A stretch of DNA of 64,000 bases from Sinorhizobium medicae (GTDB lineage: Bacteria > Pseudomonadota > Alphaproteobacteria > Rhizobiales > Rhizobiaceae): positions 186,001 through 250,000 of the forward strand of contig NZ_VITA01000001.1 of NCBI RefSeq assembly GCF_007827695.1, in the 5' to 3' direction. The notes beneath the pieces are model-generated. The model did not search any database, was not told the origin of the DNA, and saw only the letters and a list, made by a program, of their open reading frames with translations. A program made the position numbers and the translations under genes. Positions 17,651 to 27,747 of the stretch are shown in pieces (position 1 is the stretch's first letter; each line of letters begins with the position of its first letter).

Positions 17651-20600
17651 ATGATTTCCGAAATCTTCATCGATCGCCCGCGCTTTGCCGCGGTCATTTC
17701 CATCGTGCTCACCCTCGCCGGACTGATTGCTCTGACGAGACTGCCTGTCGCGCAGTTTCCGGATATCGTTCCGCCGCAGGTCAGCATAACGGCAAGCTAT
17801 CCCGGCGCCGGCGCAGACGTGGTCGAGGCCACAGTCGCTCAGCCTATCGAGAGCAAGGTGGTCGGCGTCGACGACATGCTCTACATGAAATCGACGAGCG
17901 GCGCCGACGGGACCTACTCGTTGACGGTCACCTTCGCCGTCGGCACCGATCCGGACATCGCCACGGTCAATGTGCAGAACCGCGTGGCACTTGCCGAGCC
18001 GGTGCTTCCGGCCGAAGTCAAGCAGAGCGGCGTCAGCGTCCAGAAGAGATCCTCCTCGCTGATGCAGGTGATCGCCATTCACGGCGAGAATGACGAATTC
18101 GACAATCTGTTTCTCTCGAACTACGCGACGATCAACGTGCTCGACACGATCAAGCGCGTACCGGGCGTCGGCGACGCAACGCTTTTCGGCGCTCAGGACT
18201 ATTCGATGCGGATCGTCCTCGACATCGACCGGCTGACTAATCTGGGATTGACGCCGACCGACGTCATCAACGCCTTGAAGGCCCAGAACGTCCAGGCTGC
18301 GATCGGCCGCATCGGCGCCCAACCGATGACGGATGACCCGCTGTTCCAGCTGAACATCCAGACGCAGGGCCGGCTGACCGATCCAGCCCAGTTCGGAGAC
18401 GTCGTGCTGAGGGCCGGAGCGGATGGTTCCTTCGTCCGCATTCGCGACGTCGCACACGTCGAGCTGGGGTCGGTGAGCTCAGACTCCACTGCCCGCATCA
18501 ACGGCAAACCGGTGGCGATGATCGGCACCTATCAGGCACCGGGCGCCAATGCGCTCGCCGCCACGGAGGGCGTGCAACAGGCTCTGGAGCGCCTTTCCGC
18601 AGCATTCCCGGAGGGCCTCACCTATACCGTCTCCTACGACACCTCGGACTTCGTCCAGGCCAGCGTCGAGAATGTCGAGCACACACTCCTCGAGGCTTTT
18701 GCCCTCGTCATCATCGTCGTCTTCCTCTTTCTCGGCAATTGGCGCGCCACATTGATCCCGCTCATCGCTGTTCCGGTGGCTCTCGTCGGTACCTTTGCGG
18801 TGATCCTGGCGATGGGCTTCTCGCTGAATACGGTCTCGCTTCTCGCTCTGGTGCTCGCGATCGGCATCGTCGTCGATGACGCGATCGTGGTCGTGGAAAA
18901 CGTCGAACGTGTGATGGAAGAGAACCCCGGCATGAGTGCGGCGGAGGCCTCGCGTCTTGCGATGGGCGAAATCACCGGCGCGATCGTTGCCATCACGCTC
19001 GTCCTGCTTTCGGTCTTCGTGCCGGTCGCGTTCATTCCGGGCCTGAGCGGCCAGCTTTTCCAGCAATTCGCCGTCGCCGTGTCGGTCTCGATGGTCATCT
19101 CCGCCATCAACGCATTGACCCTGAGTCCGGCGCTGTGCGCAATTCTCCTGAAACCGCATCACGGACCGAAACGCGGCGTTCTCGGCTGGATATCGCGCGG
19201 CATCGACCGCACTCGTAACGGCTACGCCCATCTTGCCGGAGGCATTGCCCGCAGAGCCATCCTCGGCCTGGTTCTGCTGGCGGTCGCGATCGGCGCCAGC
19301 GGCTGGCTGTTCCGGGTCGTTCCGACCGGCTTTCTTCCGAGCGAGGACCAGGGCGCTTTCTTCGCGGAAATCCGCCTCCCTGAGGGGGCATCCTTCAACA
19401 GGACGGACGCCGTCGTGCGCCAGGTCGAAAGCCTGCTCGGCAGCATCGAAGGGGTGGCGAACGTTACCACCGTCACCGGCTATAGCTTCCTCGACGGCAT
19501 TGCCAAGTCGAGCAGCGCTTTCGCGATCGTGACGATGAAGCCATTCGCGGAACGAGAGAGCGAAACCGCCTCGGTCAACGCGGCGATCGCCACCGTCATG
19601 GCGCAAGGCGCGGCAATCCGAAACGCCCAGGTCTTCGCCTTCAACCTGCCACCCATCATCGGTCTCGGCACCGGCTCCGGCTTCGAATACCAATTGCTGG
19701 ACCTGCAGGGCCGATCACCGGCCGAGCTTGCGGCGACGGCCGGCGGATTGATGGTGGCCGCCAACCAGAACCCGCAACTCGGGCCGACCTTCAGCACCTA
19801 TTCGGCGAGCTCGCCGCAGCTTTATCTCGATCTCGACCGCGATCGCCTGCAGGCGCTCGGGGTCTCCGTAAGTGACCTCTTCGCTACGCTACAGGGGACG
19901 CTCGGATCCTATTACGTCAACGACTTCAACCTCTTCGGCCGGAGCTGGAAGGTCACGATGCAGGCGGCCGAGACCGATCGCGATGCGGTCGAAGACATCT
20001 CCCGGCTGCATGTGCGCAACGCTGCAGGCGACATGGTGCCGGTAGCCTCGGTCGCCCGGGTAAACTATATCGTCGGACCGCAGTCGATCGTCCGGTACAA
20101 CAATTACCGCTCGATCACCCTCAACGGTCAACCGGCACCCGGCGTGTCCTCCGGGCAGGCTCTTGCGGCAATGGAACAAATCTCCGCCGCCACACTGCCG
20201 CCGGGCTACAGTTTCGAGTGGACGGGGACGGCGCTGCAGGAACTGGAGGCCGCCGGCCAGACAACTGTGATCCTGGCGCTCGCCGTCTTCTTCGCCTATC
20301 TGTTCCTTGTGGCACTTTACGAAAGCTGGACGATCCCAATTCCGGTTCTGCTTTCGGTTTCCGTCGGTGTGGCCGGCGCTCTTGTCGCAGTGCTCCTCGC
20401 CGGGCTCTCCTTCGATATCTATGCACAGATCGGTCTCGTCGTGTTGATCGCTCTCGCCTCCAAGAACGCGATCCTGATAGTCGAATTCGCAAAGTTCCAA
20501 AGAGAGAAAGGCGTGCCTATCGTCGATGCCGCAGTCGAAGGCGCGCGCACCCGTTTTCGTGCCGTGATGATGACCAGCTTCGCCTTCATCGTCGGACTGG

Positions 20601-20848
20601 TGCCGCTCGTCACGGCCGAAGGCGCCGGCATGCTCAGCCGCCGTGCGGTCGGCACGGGCGTCGCCGGCGGCATGCTCGCCGCTTCACTCCTCGGGATTTT
20701 CATCATTCCGGCGCTCTATGTCGTGTTCCAATGGCTGCGGGAAAGGGGGCATAAGCTTGCCGGCCTGTCGTCACACGCGGCGGTCGAGGCTCCACGCAAG
20801 GGCGAACTGGAGGAATCCATCGAGCGCGACCGGAACGTTGCAGACTGA
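17651..20848 (+). CDS. RND efflux pump permease (HAE1/AcrB type)
   Basis: A 1065-residue inner-membrane transporter with the full AcrB layout: two sets of six membrane segments and two large periplasmic loops. The N-terminus [20 protein letters not shown] and the proton-relay segment [19 protein letters not shown] in TM4 (paired aspartates) are present, as are the second-half signatures [11 protein letters not shown] and [14 protein letters not shown]. It exports hydrophobic compounds by proton antiport. Its specificity cannot be read, and no local TetR/MarR repressor or outer-membrane factor is seen. Confidence 0.96.
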   Translation: MISEIFIDRPRFAAVISIVLTLAGLIALTRLPVAQFPDIVPPQVSITASYPGAGADVVEATVAQPIESKVVGVDDMLYMKSTSGADGTYSLTVTFAVGTDPDIATVNVQNRVALAEPVLPAEVKQSGVSVQKRSSSLMQVIAIHGENDEFDNLFLSNYATINVLDTIKRVPGVGDATLFGAQDYSMRIVLDIDRLTNLGLTPTDVINALKAQNVQAAIGRIGAQPMTDDPLFQLNIQTQGRLTDPAQFGDVVLRAGADGSFVRIRDVAHVELGSVSSDSTARINGKPVAMIGTYQAPGANALAATEGVQQALERLSAAFPEGLTYTVSYDTSDFVQASVENVEHTLLEAFALVIIVVFLFLGNWRATLIPLIAVPVALVGTFAVILAMGFSLNTVSLLALVLAIGIVVDDAIVVVENVERVMEENPGMSAAEASRLAMGEITGAIVAITLVLLSVFVPVAFIPGLSGQLFQQFAVAVSVSMVISAINALTLSPALCAILLKPHHGPKRGVLGWISRGIDRTRNGYAHLAGGIARRAILGLVLLAVAIGASGWLFRVVPTGFLPSEDQGAFFAEIRLPEGASFNRTDAVVRQVESLLGSIEGVANVTTVTGYSFLDGIAKSSSAFAIVTMKPFAERESETASVNAAIATVMAQGAAIRNAQVFAFNLPPIIGLGTGSGFEYQLLDLQGRSPAELAATAGGLMVAANQNPQLGPTFSTYSASSPQLYLDLDRDRLQALGVSVSDLFATLQGTLGSYYVNDFNLFGRSWKVTMQAAETDRDAVEDISRLHVRNAAGDMVPVASVARVNYIVGPQSIVRYNNYRSITLNGQPAPGVSSGQALAAMEQISAATLPPGYSFEWTGTALQELEAAGQTTVILALAVFFAYLFLVALYESWTIPIPVLLSVSVGVAGALVAVLLAGLSFDIYAQIGLVVLIALASKNAILIVEFAKFQREKGVPIVDAAVEGARTRFRAVMMTSFAFIVGLVPLVTAEGAGMLSRRAVGTGVAGGMLAASLLGIFIIPALYVVFQWLRERGHKLAGLSSHAAVEAPRKGELEESIERDRNVAD

Positions 20849-20850
20849 AC

Positions 20851-23010
20851 CTACATCTCCACGAGAAAATAGGTGGTCGGCCCGTAGGGCGTATCGTTCG
20901 AGAGACGGAAAGCGACGCGCCCGCTGCCCCTGTCCACGGGCGGGTAGACGGTGCCGTCGAGGCCGACCGGTGACACGCTCCATTTGCCGGCGGTCCGCGA
21001 CAATTCGAGGTCGACATAGTTTTTTCGAATTCTTACCGGCAACTCGCCGAAGTCCTCGATCACCTTCTCATCACTGTCGCGAAAGACCATGTTGCTGTTC
21101 TGGGCATCGGTCGCAAAGATCAGCAGCAGACGCCGGCTTTGCGAAAGAGTGCGCTCGGCGTCGATGGCCGAGATCGCCACAAGCCCGTTTCCGTCCGCCT
21201 GTGCGATGCGCATGAAACCGAGCTCGATCGGCTCGCGCAAAGAGGAGAAGGCTGCAGCTTCCGTTGCGGGAGCCGAGACACGGAGCTGTCCGATCCGGCG
21301 GTCGAGCAGGATCTGCCCCGTTTCGCTTTCGTAAAGTCCGCTCGCGACATCGGTCCGGTTTTCAGCCGCGAGCGCAGCATGGTCGCGAAGCGCTGCGAGA
21401 ATTGTTCCGGCGTCCTGCTCACGTGGTTGCGAGACGCCTGTTTCGCGGTCAAAACCGTTTACCGGAAGCAGGCCGATGCGCCCGACGAGCGCAAGATCCG
21501 TCAGGTTTTCCGGCTCACGCGCCTGCATGTCGTCGCTGAGATCCTCCTCCCCCCGAACGGCGAAGGGAATGGTGAGCGCCGAGGTCGCGACGTCTCCGCG
21601 GCGAAACAAAAGTGCGCTGAGCGTCTCGCCGGCACGCGCCACCGGGTCCAGAGCAATCGCATAGGGCAGCATCGCCCTCTTGTGCGCAAAGGGTTCGCCA
21701 TAGGCGAGCGCGATCGGCCCGTGGCCGTGCCGGCAGAGCACGTCCCACCCCTGGAGCGCAGCGTAGGCCGGCATTGCCAGTCCTGCCTCGTAACGATAGC
21801 GGTTCCAGAAAAGATGGTCGTATTCGCTGACGATAAAGGGTTTGCCGAGCCATCGCGCCGCGGCGATCATGCGCATGTAGTTGGCGCCGCCGGCAAGCGA
21901 GCTGTCCTGCGTCTGTGCGCTTCCGGGAGAATAGCCGCCGACCCAGTCGTGATAGGTGTTCATCGTGACGGCATCGAGATCGCGGCGGCTGAGGGCCGTC
22001 TGCACCGTCGGCCAGTTGTTGTAGGTGCTGATCAGGCCGCGATAGCCGAGATCGCGCAGGACTTTGCTCATGCGCAGGGTGGAGGCGCGTTCCGTCTCTA
22101 CAAAGAAGGCTTGCAGATCGCGCATCCGTGGTTCGTCCGCATAGCGGTTGGCGGGGAGCCTCACCGATGCGGTTTCGAGCCGCTCGCCGGCGTCGAGAAC
22201 GCCCCAGACGCGCGCGAGCGCCTCCGTCGACCCGTAGCGCGACAAAAGCCAACGGTTGAAAGGTCCGGACAGTGCCTCATCATAGCCGGGCCTTTCGGGC
22301 CGCTCATGCACGACGCTGTCGAACTCGATGCCGTTTTCATTGGCAAGGATCACGAGCGCGAGCGCGTCGTCCCGGATGGTTGCCGTCCCGGTATAGGGAT
22401 TGACGCGCGACAGGAACTTCTCTTGCAGAACGCGCCAATGCGCAATTGCATCACGGTCCAGGTGCAGCCCGAGCTTGAGATCTCCGTGGGCGTCCCAGCG
22501 GTCGTCATAGCCGCCATAGGCGCCGCGGGACGACGACAGCCCGTCGATAATCCAGTAGATTCCGTGGCGCTTCAACGCCGCCAGCAGGTAGTGGACGCGG
22601 TCGAGCGTCTCGGGATCGAAATCGAAGTCCCTCTGCCGGCCGAACATCAGGCTCGCATCGACGAAATGCAGCCGGGCGATGTTGTAGCCGTGCATCGCCA
22701 ATTGGCGGGCGTAGCGGTCGGCGGCCTCGTGATCCGGGAAACCGCCGGAAGCGGGGCTCCAGGCGAGCGAAGCGCACAGCATTCTGACCGGCTTTTCCGG
22801 AGCCTCGGCAAAGGCCAGCCGGCCGCCCGGACCAGCAACGATTCGCCGATCCGCAACGATCGCGGCATTCGGCAGCAAGGATGAAAAATCGAGGGGGCTG
22901 CCGGTGCGAAGTTCGAGTGAGACATCGCGGACGGGCACCCACTGGTCTGAGGCGCCCGCGTCCGGGAACCACGTGCAAAGCAGGGCCGCCACCAGGAAAC
23001 ATCTTCTCAT
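20851..23010 (-). CDS. Exported clan GH-A glycoside hydrolase-like protein
   Basis: A 719-residue protein with a signal peptide (about residues 1-20). The central TIM-barrel region (about 75-480) carries ANENGIEF at 223-230, whose Glu225 fits the catalytic acid in the N-E pair of clan GH-A. FIVSEYDHLFWNR at 393-403 supplies Glu396 in the nucleophile position. The C-terminal 230 residues look beta-rich. It is the last gene of a polysaccharide operon and overlaps the GT2 gene by four bases, so it may trim or degrade the polymer in the periplasm. The precise GH family is not assigned. Confidence 0.75.
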   Translation of the reverse strand: MRRCFLVAALLCTWFPDAGASDQWVPVRDVSLELRTGSPLDFSSLLPNAAIVADRRIVAGPGGRLAFAEAPEKPVRMLCASLAWSPASGGFPDHEAADRYARQLAMHGYNIARLHFVDASLMFGRQRDFDFDPETLDRVHYLLAALKRHGIYWIIDGLSSSRGAYGGYDDRWDAHGDLKLGLHLDRDAIAHWRVLQEKFLSRVNPYTGTATIRDDALALVILANENGIEFDSVVHERPERPGYDEALSGPFNRWLLSRYGSTEALARVWGVLDAGERLETASVRLPANRYADEPRMRDLQAFFVETERASTLRMSKVLRDLGYRGLISTYNNWPTVQTALSRRDLDAVTMNTYHDWVGGYSPGSAQTQDSSLAGGANYMRMIAAARWLGKPFIVSEYDHLFWNRYRYEAGLAMPAYAALQGWDVLCRHGHGPIALAYGEPFAHKRAMLPYAIALDPVARAGETLSALLFRRGDVATSALTIPFAVRGEEDLSDDMQAREPENLTDLALVGRIGLLPVNGFDRETGVSQPREQDAGTILAALRDHAALAAENRTDVASGLYESETGQILLDRRIGQLRVSAPATEAAAFSSLREPIELGFMRIAQADGNGLVAISAIDAERTLSQSRRLLLIFATDAQNSNMVFRDSDEKVIEDFGELPVRIRKNYVDLELSRTAGKWSVSPVGLDGTVYPPVDRGSGRVAFRLSNDTPYGPTTYFLVEM

Positions 23011-24005
23011 GTCGCCGTTCCGAAAATTCTGCTTTCGATCGGCTCTGCCGGCTGCCGCCGCCTTCGCAGCAGACCGATAGGAAGCGCGGCGGCATGGAAA
23101 AACCAGGCGACGACCGTATACAGCCCCATGCTGAGACCGCCCTTTCGGAAACTAACGAGCAGGACCGCACCCGCGAAACTCAGGCAGACGGCGGCCATTG
23201 CCAGGAGCGTGTCGGGCAGAAACAGGATCAGGCCAAGGCAGGCTAGCCACCAGAGATAAACGCCCCCCCAGAGCTTCAACTCCGGCAACTCGTGCAGGAG
23301 CTGAAAAAAATAGGGCTTGCCGAGCGATGCCCGCAGAAGTTCGCCGATACCGAAGAGGTACTTGCTTTTCCAGCGGCGCACGAGCAGCCGGTAAGAGTTG
23401 ACCGTATGGCCGAAGTGCCTGACGAACCGGCGATCGAGGCGATAGAGCCCCCAACCCGCGCTCCTGAGGCGGATGCCCAAATCGAACTCCTCGTAGCCGT
23501 GAAGGTTGCGATCCGAAAGGTAGCCGACGCTCTCGATGGCACTCCGCCTGTAGAGCCCGCCTCCGTTCATGCGATCGACCGCACCCGTCCGGTTCTCAGG
23601 CGCATTGCGGCTGACGCGGCGCGCGAATTCGAGATTCGAGATGTGCATTTCCTCGACACGTCCGGTAACGCCGGCAATTGCAGGGTGTTCGGCCAGGAAT
23701 CGGATGGCGTCTTCGAGGAACGTCTCGTCCAGCAGCATATCGCCGTCTATGAGACAGATGTAGTCCTTGCGGGAGTGCTGAAAACCGAGCTGCGGGCCGA
23801 TACCGCAGCTCGGCCGCGCGGGAGGCACGATCTGGGCGATCACGACCGGGTATTGCGAGGCGATCTCGATCGTGCGGTCCGAGGAGCCGCTATCGGCGAT
23901 GACGACCTCGCCGCTGGTCCTTTCAAGCGCCGCAAGCGCGCTTTCGATAGTCGCGGCAATTCGCTTTTCTTCATTCAATGTCTTGATGATAACGGATACG
24001 TTCAA
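23007..24005 (-). CDS. Glycosyltransferase family 2 with C-terminal membrane segments
   Basis: A 332-residue inverting glycosyltransferase. The N-terminal GT-A domain starts NVSVIIKTLNEEKRI and has VIADSGSSDRTIEIA and DGDMLLDETF, which contains the DxD nucleotide-sugar/metal motif. GYEEFDLGIRLRSAGW follows. Two to three hydrophobic segments lie in the last 100 residues. A TTG at 24005 was chosen as the start because it gives the standard GT2 N-terminus and has GGGGGC upstream; another TTG at 24017 is possible. It overlaps the hydrolase gene downstream. Confidence 0.88.
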   Translation of the reverse strand: MNVSVIIKTLNEEKRIAATIESALAALERTSGEVVIADSGSSDRTIEIASQYPVVIAQIVPPARPSCGIGPQLGFQHSRKDYICLIDGDMLLDETFLEDAIRFLAEHPAIAGVTGRVEEMHISNLEFARRVSRNAPENRTGAVDRMNGGGLYRRSAIESVGYLSDRNLHGYEEFDLGIRLRSAGWGLYRLDRRFVRHFGHTVNSYRLLVRRWKSKYLFGIGELLRASLGKPYFFQLLHELPELKLWGGVYLWWLACLGLILFLPDTLLAMAAVCLSFAGAVLLVSFRKGGLSMGLYTVVAWFFHAAALPIGLLRRRRQPAEPIESRIFGTAT

Positions 24006-24038
24006 GAGAGCCCCCAAATCGCGCGTCGCGGCGACGTT

Positions 24039-24428
24039 CTATCCGCGCAATTTCGCGTGTCGGTTTATTCCGGTGATCTCAGGCCGAGAGCGTTGCCACT
24101 GTCGAACGAGCAGCCAGCCGGCAGCGACGCCGCAGCCACCACCAGCCACTTTGACCGCAAGGTCGATCAGCCGCGCATGACGGTCGGCAGCAAGCATCTG
24201 CATGAATTCAAGCCCGACCGCAGCCGCCAGTACGATCGCCAGAACGGAAGGCAAACGCCTGGGATAGGCGACCGCGAACATGAGACCCGTCAGGCCGAAT
24301 GCGCCGAACCGTTCGATCTGCACCGAACTGCCCATATGCGGGCGCAGGTCGAGGGGCGAAAGGGTCGAATAGGCGATGACGCAAAGAAGAGACCACGCAA
24401 GAAGGGATGCAATCCGCCTGAGATTCAT
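24039..24428 (-). CDS. VanZ-like membrane protein
   Basis: A 129-residue protein with about four hydrophobic segments. YSTLSPLDLRPHMG, ERFGAFGLTGLMFAVAYPRR and VGLEFMQMLAADRHARLIDL show the spacing of the VanZ-like family (conserved Glu and the D-h-hh motif near the C-terminus). VanZ proteins are often embedded in polysaccharide loci and their role is unclear. Its start overlaps the stop of the upstream GT4 gene by four bases. Confidence 0.8.
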   Translation of the reverse strand: MNLRRIASLLAWSLLCVIAYSTLSPLDLRPHMGSSVQIERFGAFGLTGLMFAVAYPRRLPSVLAIVLAAAVGLEFMQMLAADRHARLIDLAVKVAGGGCGVAAGWLLVRQWQRSRPEITGINRHAKLRG

Positions 24429-25627
24429 TTCGTCACCGCCCGGTAGACATCGAGCGTCTTCAAGGCCACGCTCGACCAGCTATAGGCTGACTCGACGCGT
24501 TCAGTCTGCGCGAGCACCTCTTGTTCATCCAGGGACGTGGCAGTCTTTTCAGAAATGGCGGACGCAAGAGCATCGATATCGCCAAGCGGAAAGTAGTCGC
24601 CCGCGGGCAGGTCGAGCTGGCGATTGGCGACGATGTCGCTTGCCAGAACCGGGAGGCCGTGAGCCATGGCCTCCAGAAGCGCGATCGGCATGCCTTCGTG
24701 ACTGGACGGCAGAACGAAGAGCGCCGCGTTGGCGAAGAGCTCCGCCAGACGATCGCCGGTTTGGAACCCCGTCAGAACGACGCCCGGTACGCGGCTGGCC
24801 AGCGCCCTTACCTCGTCTTCGTAAGCGCTCTCGAATTCGGCACCGCCCGCGAGCACGAGATTGAATCCGGTATTTCCCAGTTTTGCATAGGCCTTGATGA
24901 GATCGATCTGCCGCTTCTCCGGCACGAGCCGCGCTGCAAGCAGGATGTAGCGACGGCGTGTAAGCCCGAATTCGCCGAGAACCCCGGTTTCAACGTCGCA
25001 ATGCGAAACGGCAACGCCATTCGGCACGAAGGCAACCGGCACGCGATAGCGTTCGCCCATCGTCTCCGCGATTTCCCTTGAGATCGCAATGCGCCCATGG
25101 GCGAGGCGCATGCCCATCCGTTCGCCTGTCCGCAGCATCTTCTTGGCAAAGGCGCCCCATTTCTGCCGATCGTAATCGTAACCGTGGTGGGTCACGACGA
25201 CATTCAGCCGCATGAGCCGGGCAAGCGGCACGAGGAGTGCCGGACCGACGGCGTGGATGTGCAGGACATCGGGACGCCGCATGGCGGCGAAGCATATGCC
25301 GAGAAAGGTATGAATAATGGCTTCGAGCGCCATCATGCGCGGAGCCCAGAGAGGCGAGACGCGAACGCCATTCCAGAGATGCGGCCCGGAGACCGGCAGA
25401 TAGCGCCGTCGGCCGACGACCTCGACCTCCCAGCCATGCCCTGTCAGCCGGGAGGAAAGCATCTCCACGTGCTTTTCGACGCCGCCCTGGACATTCGGGA
25501 TGCCGCGAAGCCCAAGCATCATCACGCGCCGGCGCTTGGCGACTCTCGCCGCCTGGCGACCCGTCAAAGTCAACGCATCCGCCTGTGCCGGACGACGATC
25601 TCCGGAGGTCTCCGATTTTCTGCTCAT
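24425..25627 (-). CDS. Glycosyltransferase family 4 (polysaccharide)
   Basis: A 400-residue GT-B fold retaining glycosyltransferase. The N-terminus of the fold, MLGLRGIPNVQGGVEKHVEML, contains the glycine loop. The GT4 E-x7-E signature is in SSHEGMPIALLEAMAHGLPV near residue 305. LAARLVPEKRQIDLIKAY is the usual start of the second Rossmann domain. ATG 25627 follows GGGGCGGAACAACC. It is translationally coupled to the VanZ-like gene downstream. The donor and acceptor sugars are unknown. Confidence 0.92.
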   Translation of the reverse strand: MSRKSETSGDRRPAQADALTLTGRQAARVAKRRRVMMLGLRGIPNVQGGVEKHVEMLSSRLTGHGWEVEVVGRRRYLPVSGPHLWNGVRVSPLWAPRMMALEAIIHTFLGICFAAMRRPDVLHIHAVGPALLVPLARLMRLNVVVTHHGYDYDRQKWGAFAKKMLRTGERMGMRLAHGRIAISREIAETMGERYRVPVAFVPNGVAVSHCDVETGVLGEFGLTRRRYILLAARLVPEKRQIDLIKAYAKLGNTGFNLVLAGGAEFESAYEDEVRALASRVPGVVLTGFQTGDRLAELFANAALFVLPSSHEGMPIALLEAMAHGLPVLASDIVANRQLDLPAGDYFPLGDIDALASAISEKTATSLDEQEVLAQTERVESAYSWSSVALKTLDVYRAVTK

Positions 25628-25751
25628 GGTTGTTCCGCCCCAGGGATGACCCATTTCGCACTTTTACGAGTGGGCGACTTACCACCTCTGTAAGATCGTC
25701 GTTAAATTCGTAGCGAATTGACCGATAATCAGACGGAAGGCGGCTCCACCC

Positions 25752-26981
25752 TCAGGCAACACCGATTCCCGCGTAGAGATCGAGTGTCCTCTCCCGGTAG
25801 GCGGCGGCGGAGAATTCGGTCGCGACCCACGATCGGCCAGCGGTCCCCATGCGCGCGCGTGCCGCGGGCGAGAGTGCCGCCATTTCGCGTAGCGCTCTGG
25901 CAAGGTCTTCGACGTTCCCCGGAGCGGCCAACAGGCCGGTTTCGCCCTCCTTCACCATTTCGGGAATTCCACCGATCGCTGCGCCTATCACCGGTCGCTC
26001 GAGCGCGTAGGTTTCGAGCACGCTTATGGGAGCGTTTTCGTACCATTCCGACGGGAGGACGAGTGCGCGCGACTCGCCGATCAGCCTGTGCAGCCTCTCC
26101 CCCGAGAGATAGCCGGCAAAGCTCACATCCGCCCCAAGTTCGGCTGCTAGCCCGCGAAGGGCCTGCTCCTCCGGTCCATTGCCGGCAATGACGAGCCGCT
26201 GTTTCGACAGGGCAACCGCCCTGATCAGGGTCGTGAGGCCCTTTTCCGGTGCCAGGCGCCCGGCAAAGGCGAAATAATCACTCTCCTGCCGATGAACGGA
26301 AAGATTTGTGACGTCGACGAAATTAGCGATGTGGACCATCTTTTCGCGCGGCCAGCCCCATTCGGCGAGCTTCTCCAGATAAAACCGGCTGGGTACGACC
26401 AACCGGTCCACTTTGTCCCGATAGAGTCCAAGCAAGCGGTGCAGCAGCGTTTCGGCGAGCACGACGGCGCTCAGCGGGGCCGATCCCTTCACGCAGCGAT
26501 GGCGCAGCACGTTGTAGACCCTGCCGCCGCGACAGTCCTCGCACACCTTGCCGTCGCGAAGCATCTTATAGGAGGGGCAGGCAAGCTTCAGGTCATGGAC
26601 CGTCATTACCACGGGAATGCCGGCTGCCTTCAAAGTGGAGAAGATGGCGGGCGACAGATGGTGGTAGACGTTGTGTGCGTGCGCTACCGCAGGACGAGCG
26701 CGCTCGATCAGCCGGCCGAGATTTCGTTGCGCCTCCAGCGAATAGATGACGCTCGCCGCCTGCACGGCTTTCCGCAGGAGACCGGTCCGGCGGCCATATT
26801 CTATCTCCGAGACAAAGTAGTCCGACCAGGGCGAGGGCTCGTTGAGATCGTGCTGCATGGCGAAAGGGACGATGTCCCAGCCGATCTCGCCGAACATGCT
26901 CATATGGTCGAAGAAGACTGCCTCCGCGCCGCCGCGGCGATAGAAATAGTTGTTGATCGCAAGGAGGCGTTTTCGGGTCAC
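25752..26981 (-). CDS. Glycosyltransferase family 4
   Basis: A 409-residue GT-B enzyme with an N-terminal YFYRRGGAEAVFFDHM loop, a mid-domain pair of cysteine-bearing segments (KVCEDCRGGRVYNVLRHRC) and the C-terminal E-x7-E motif in PSEWYENAPISVLETYALER. It begins with a GTG at 26981 preceded by GAGGAGGTCCAG. The cysteine-rich insert is common in GT4 enzymes of exopolysaccharide loci. Ten bases separate it from the deacetylase upstream, so it belongs to the same leftward operon. Confidence 0.92.
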   Translation of the reverse strand: MTRKRLLAINNYFYRRGGAEAVFFDHMSMFGEIGWDIVPFAMQHDLNEPSPWSDYFVSEIEYGRRTGLLRKAVQAASVIYSLEAQRNLGRLIERARPAVAHAHNVYHHLSPAIFSTLKAAGIPVVMTVHDLKLACPSYKMLRDGKVCEDCRGGRVYNVLRHRCVKGSAPLSAVVLAETLLHRLLGLYRDKVDRLVVPSRFYLEKLAEWGWPREKMVHIANFVDVTNLSVHRQESDYFAFAGRLAPEKGLTTLIRAVALSKQRLVIAGNGPEEQALRGLAAELGADVSFAGYLSGERLHRLIGESRALVLPSEWYENAPISVLETYALERPVIGAAIGGIPEMVKEGETGLLAAPGNVEDLARALREMAALSPAARARMGTAGRSWVATEFSAAAYRERTLDLYAGIGVA

Positions 26982-26991
26982 CTGGACCTCC

Positions 26992-27747
26992 TCACCAGCC
27001 GATCCGGTCAGCGGCGCTATCGACTCTCAGGATGCAGCATCCTTTTTCGACGGCGTAACGGACCAGATGGTCGAAGGTTTCCGGAGTGCAGCCGTAACTG
27101 GTCGGCTGCATGGCGATGTCGTGGGTGAAGAAGATCAGCCAGCCGGGACGCTCGACGACATCGTCTATCCAGCTTGTCAAAGCGCGCGCCTCGTGCTCCG
27201 GCTGGCGGATCTCGACACCCTTCAGCATCATCGGGTCTACGGCGCCACGGTTGATAGCCTCGCCCGCTGCCCGGCAGGTCCGGTAGCGGCGGCGGAGCTC
27301 GGCCCGTGCGGACGGCCAGGCGGCATTGTAGGGGAAAGCAAAATTCGAGGCACCGGGCGAGACGCCGACGCGCTTCAGGTAGGCGTCATTGCGGTCGAGA
27401 TCGGCACCGAGGCCGGCAATATCGCGCAATCTGCGGTGCGAAAAGGTGTGACAGCCGATTTCGTGTCCGCGGGCGAGCAGCTCGCCGCATCCTTCGGGCG
27501 TGATCAGCCGTCGGTCAGGTTCCACCTGCCCGGCAAGCCCCCCTGCAATATAGAAGGTGCCTCGGGCTTCGTATTTCTCCAGGACGGCGGCGCCTGCGCC
27601 AAGCGCGCTGTCGGGCACATCGTCGAAAGTAAAGGAGACGAGCGGAACGTCCGTTTCCAAGAGCCGGCGCGACCGCGCCAGTTTCCAGATCGCCCGGTTC
27701 GCAAGCCTGTCGACAAGTGGTCCGATCCTGCTTTGCCTCTCAAGCAT
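26992..27747 (-). CDS. Polysaccharide deacetylase (NodB homology, CE4)
   Basis: A 251-residue CE4 esterase. The catalytic motifs are visible: SFTFDDVPDS near residue 40 (metal-binding Asp pair), GHEIGCHTFSHRRL near residue 95 (the H-xxx-H metal ligands), NFAFPYN, and LIFFTHDI near the C-terminus with the final histidine. It probably removes N- or O-acetyl groups from the polymer or a lipid-linked intermediate. There is no signal peptide, so action on the cytoplasmic side is possible. ATG 27747 has GGGAGG upstream and overlaps the polymerase gene stop by eight bases. Confidence 0.9.
   Translation of the reverse strand: MLERQSRIGPLVDRLANRAIWKLARSRRLLETDVPLVSFTFDDVPDSALGAGAAVLEKYEARGTFYIAGGLAGQVEPDRRLITPEGCGELLARGHEIGCHTFSHRRLRDIAGLGADLDRNDAYLKRVGVSPGASNFAFPYNAAWPSARAELRRRYRTCRAAGEAINRGAVDPMMLKGVEIRQPEHEARALTSWIDDVVERPGWLIFFTHDIAMQPTSYGCTPETFDHLVRYAVEKGCCILRVDSAADRIGW

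Noticed and set aside
21139-22884. Rightward open frame of 581 residues opposite the glycoside hydrolase gene
   Set aside because: The hydrolase has a signal peptide and two catalytic motifs and is coupled to the GT2 gene; the opposite frame has no recognisable domain.
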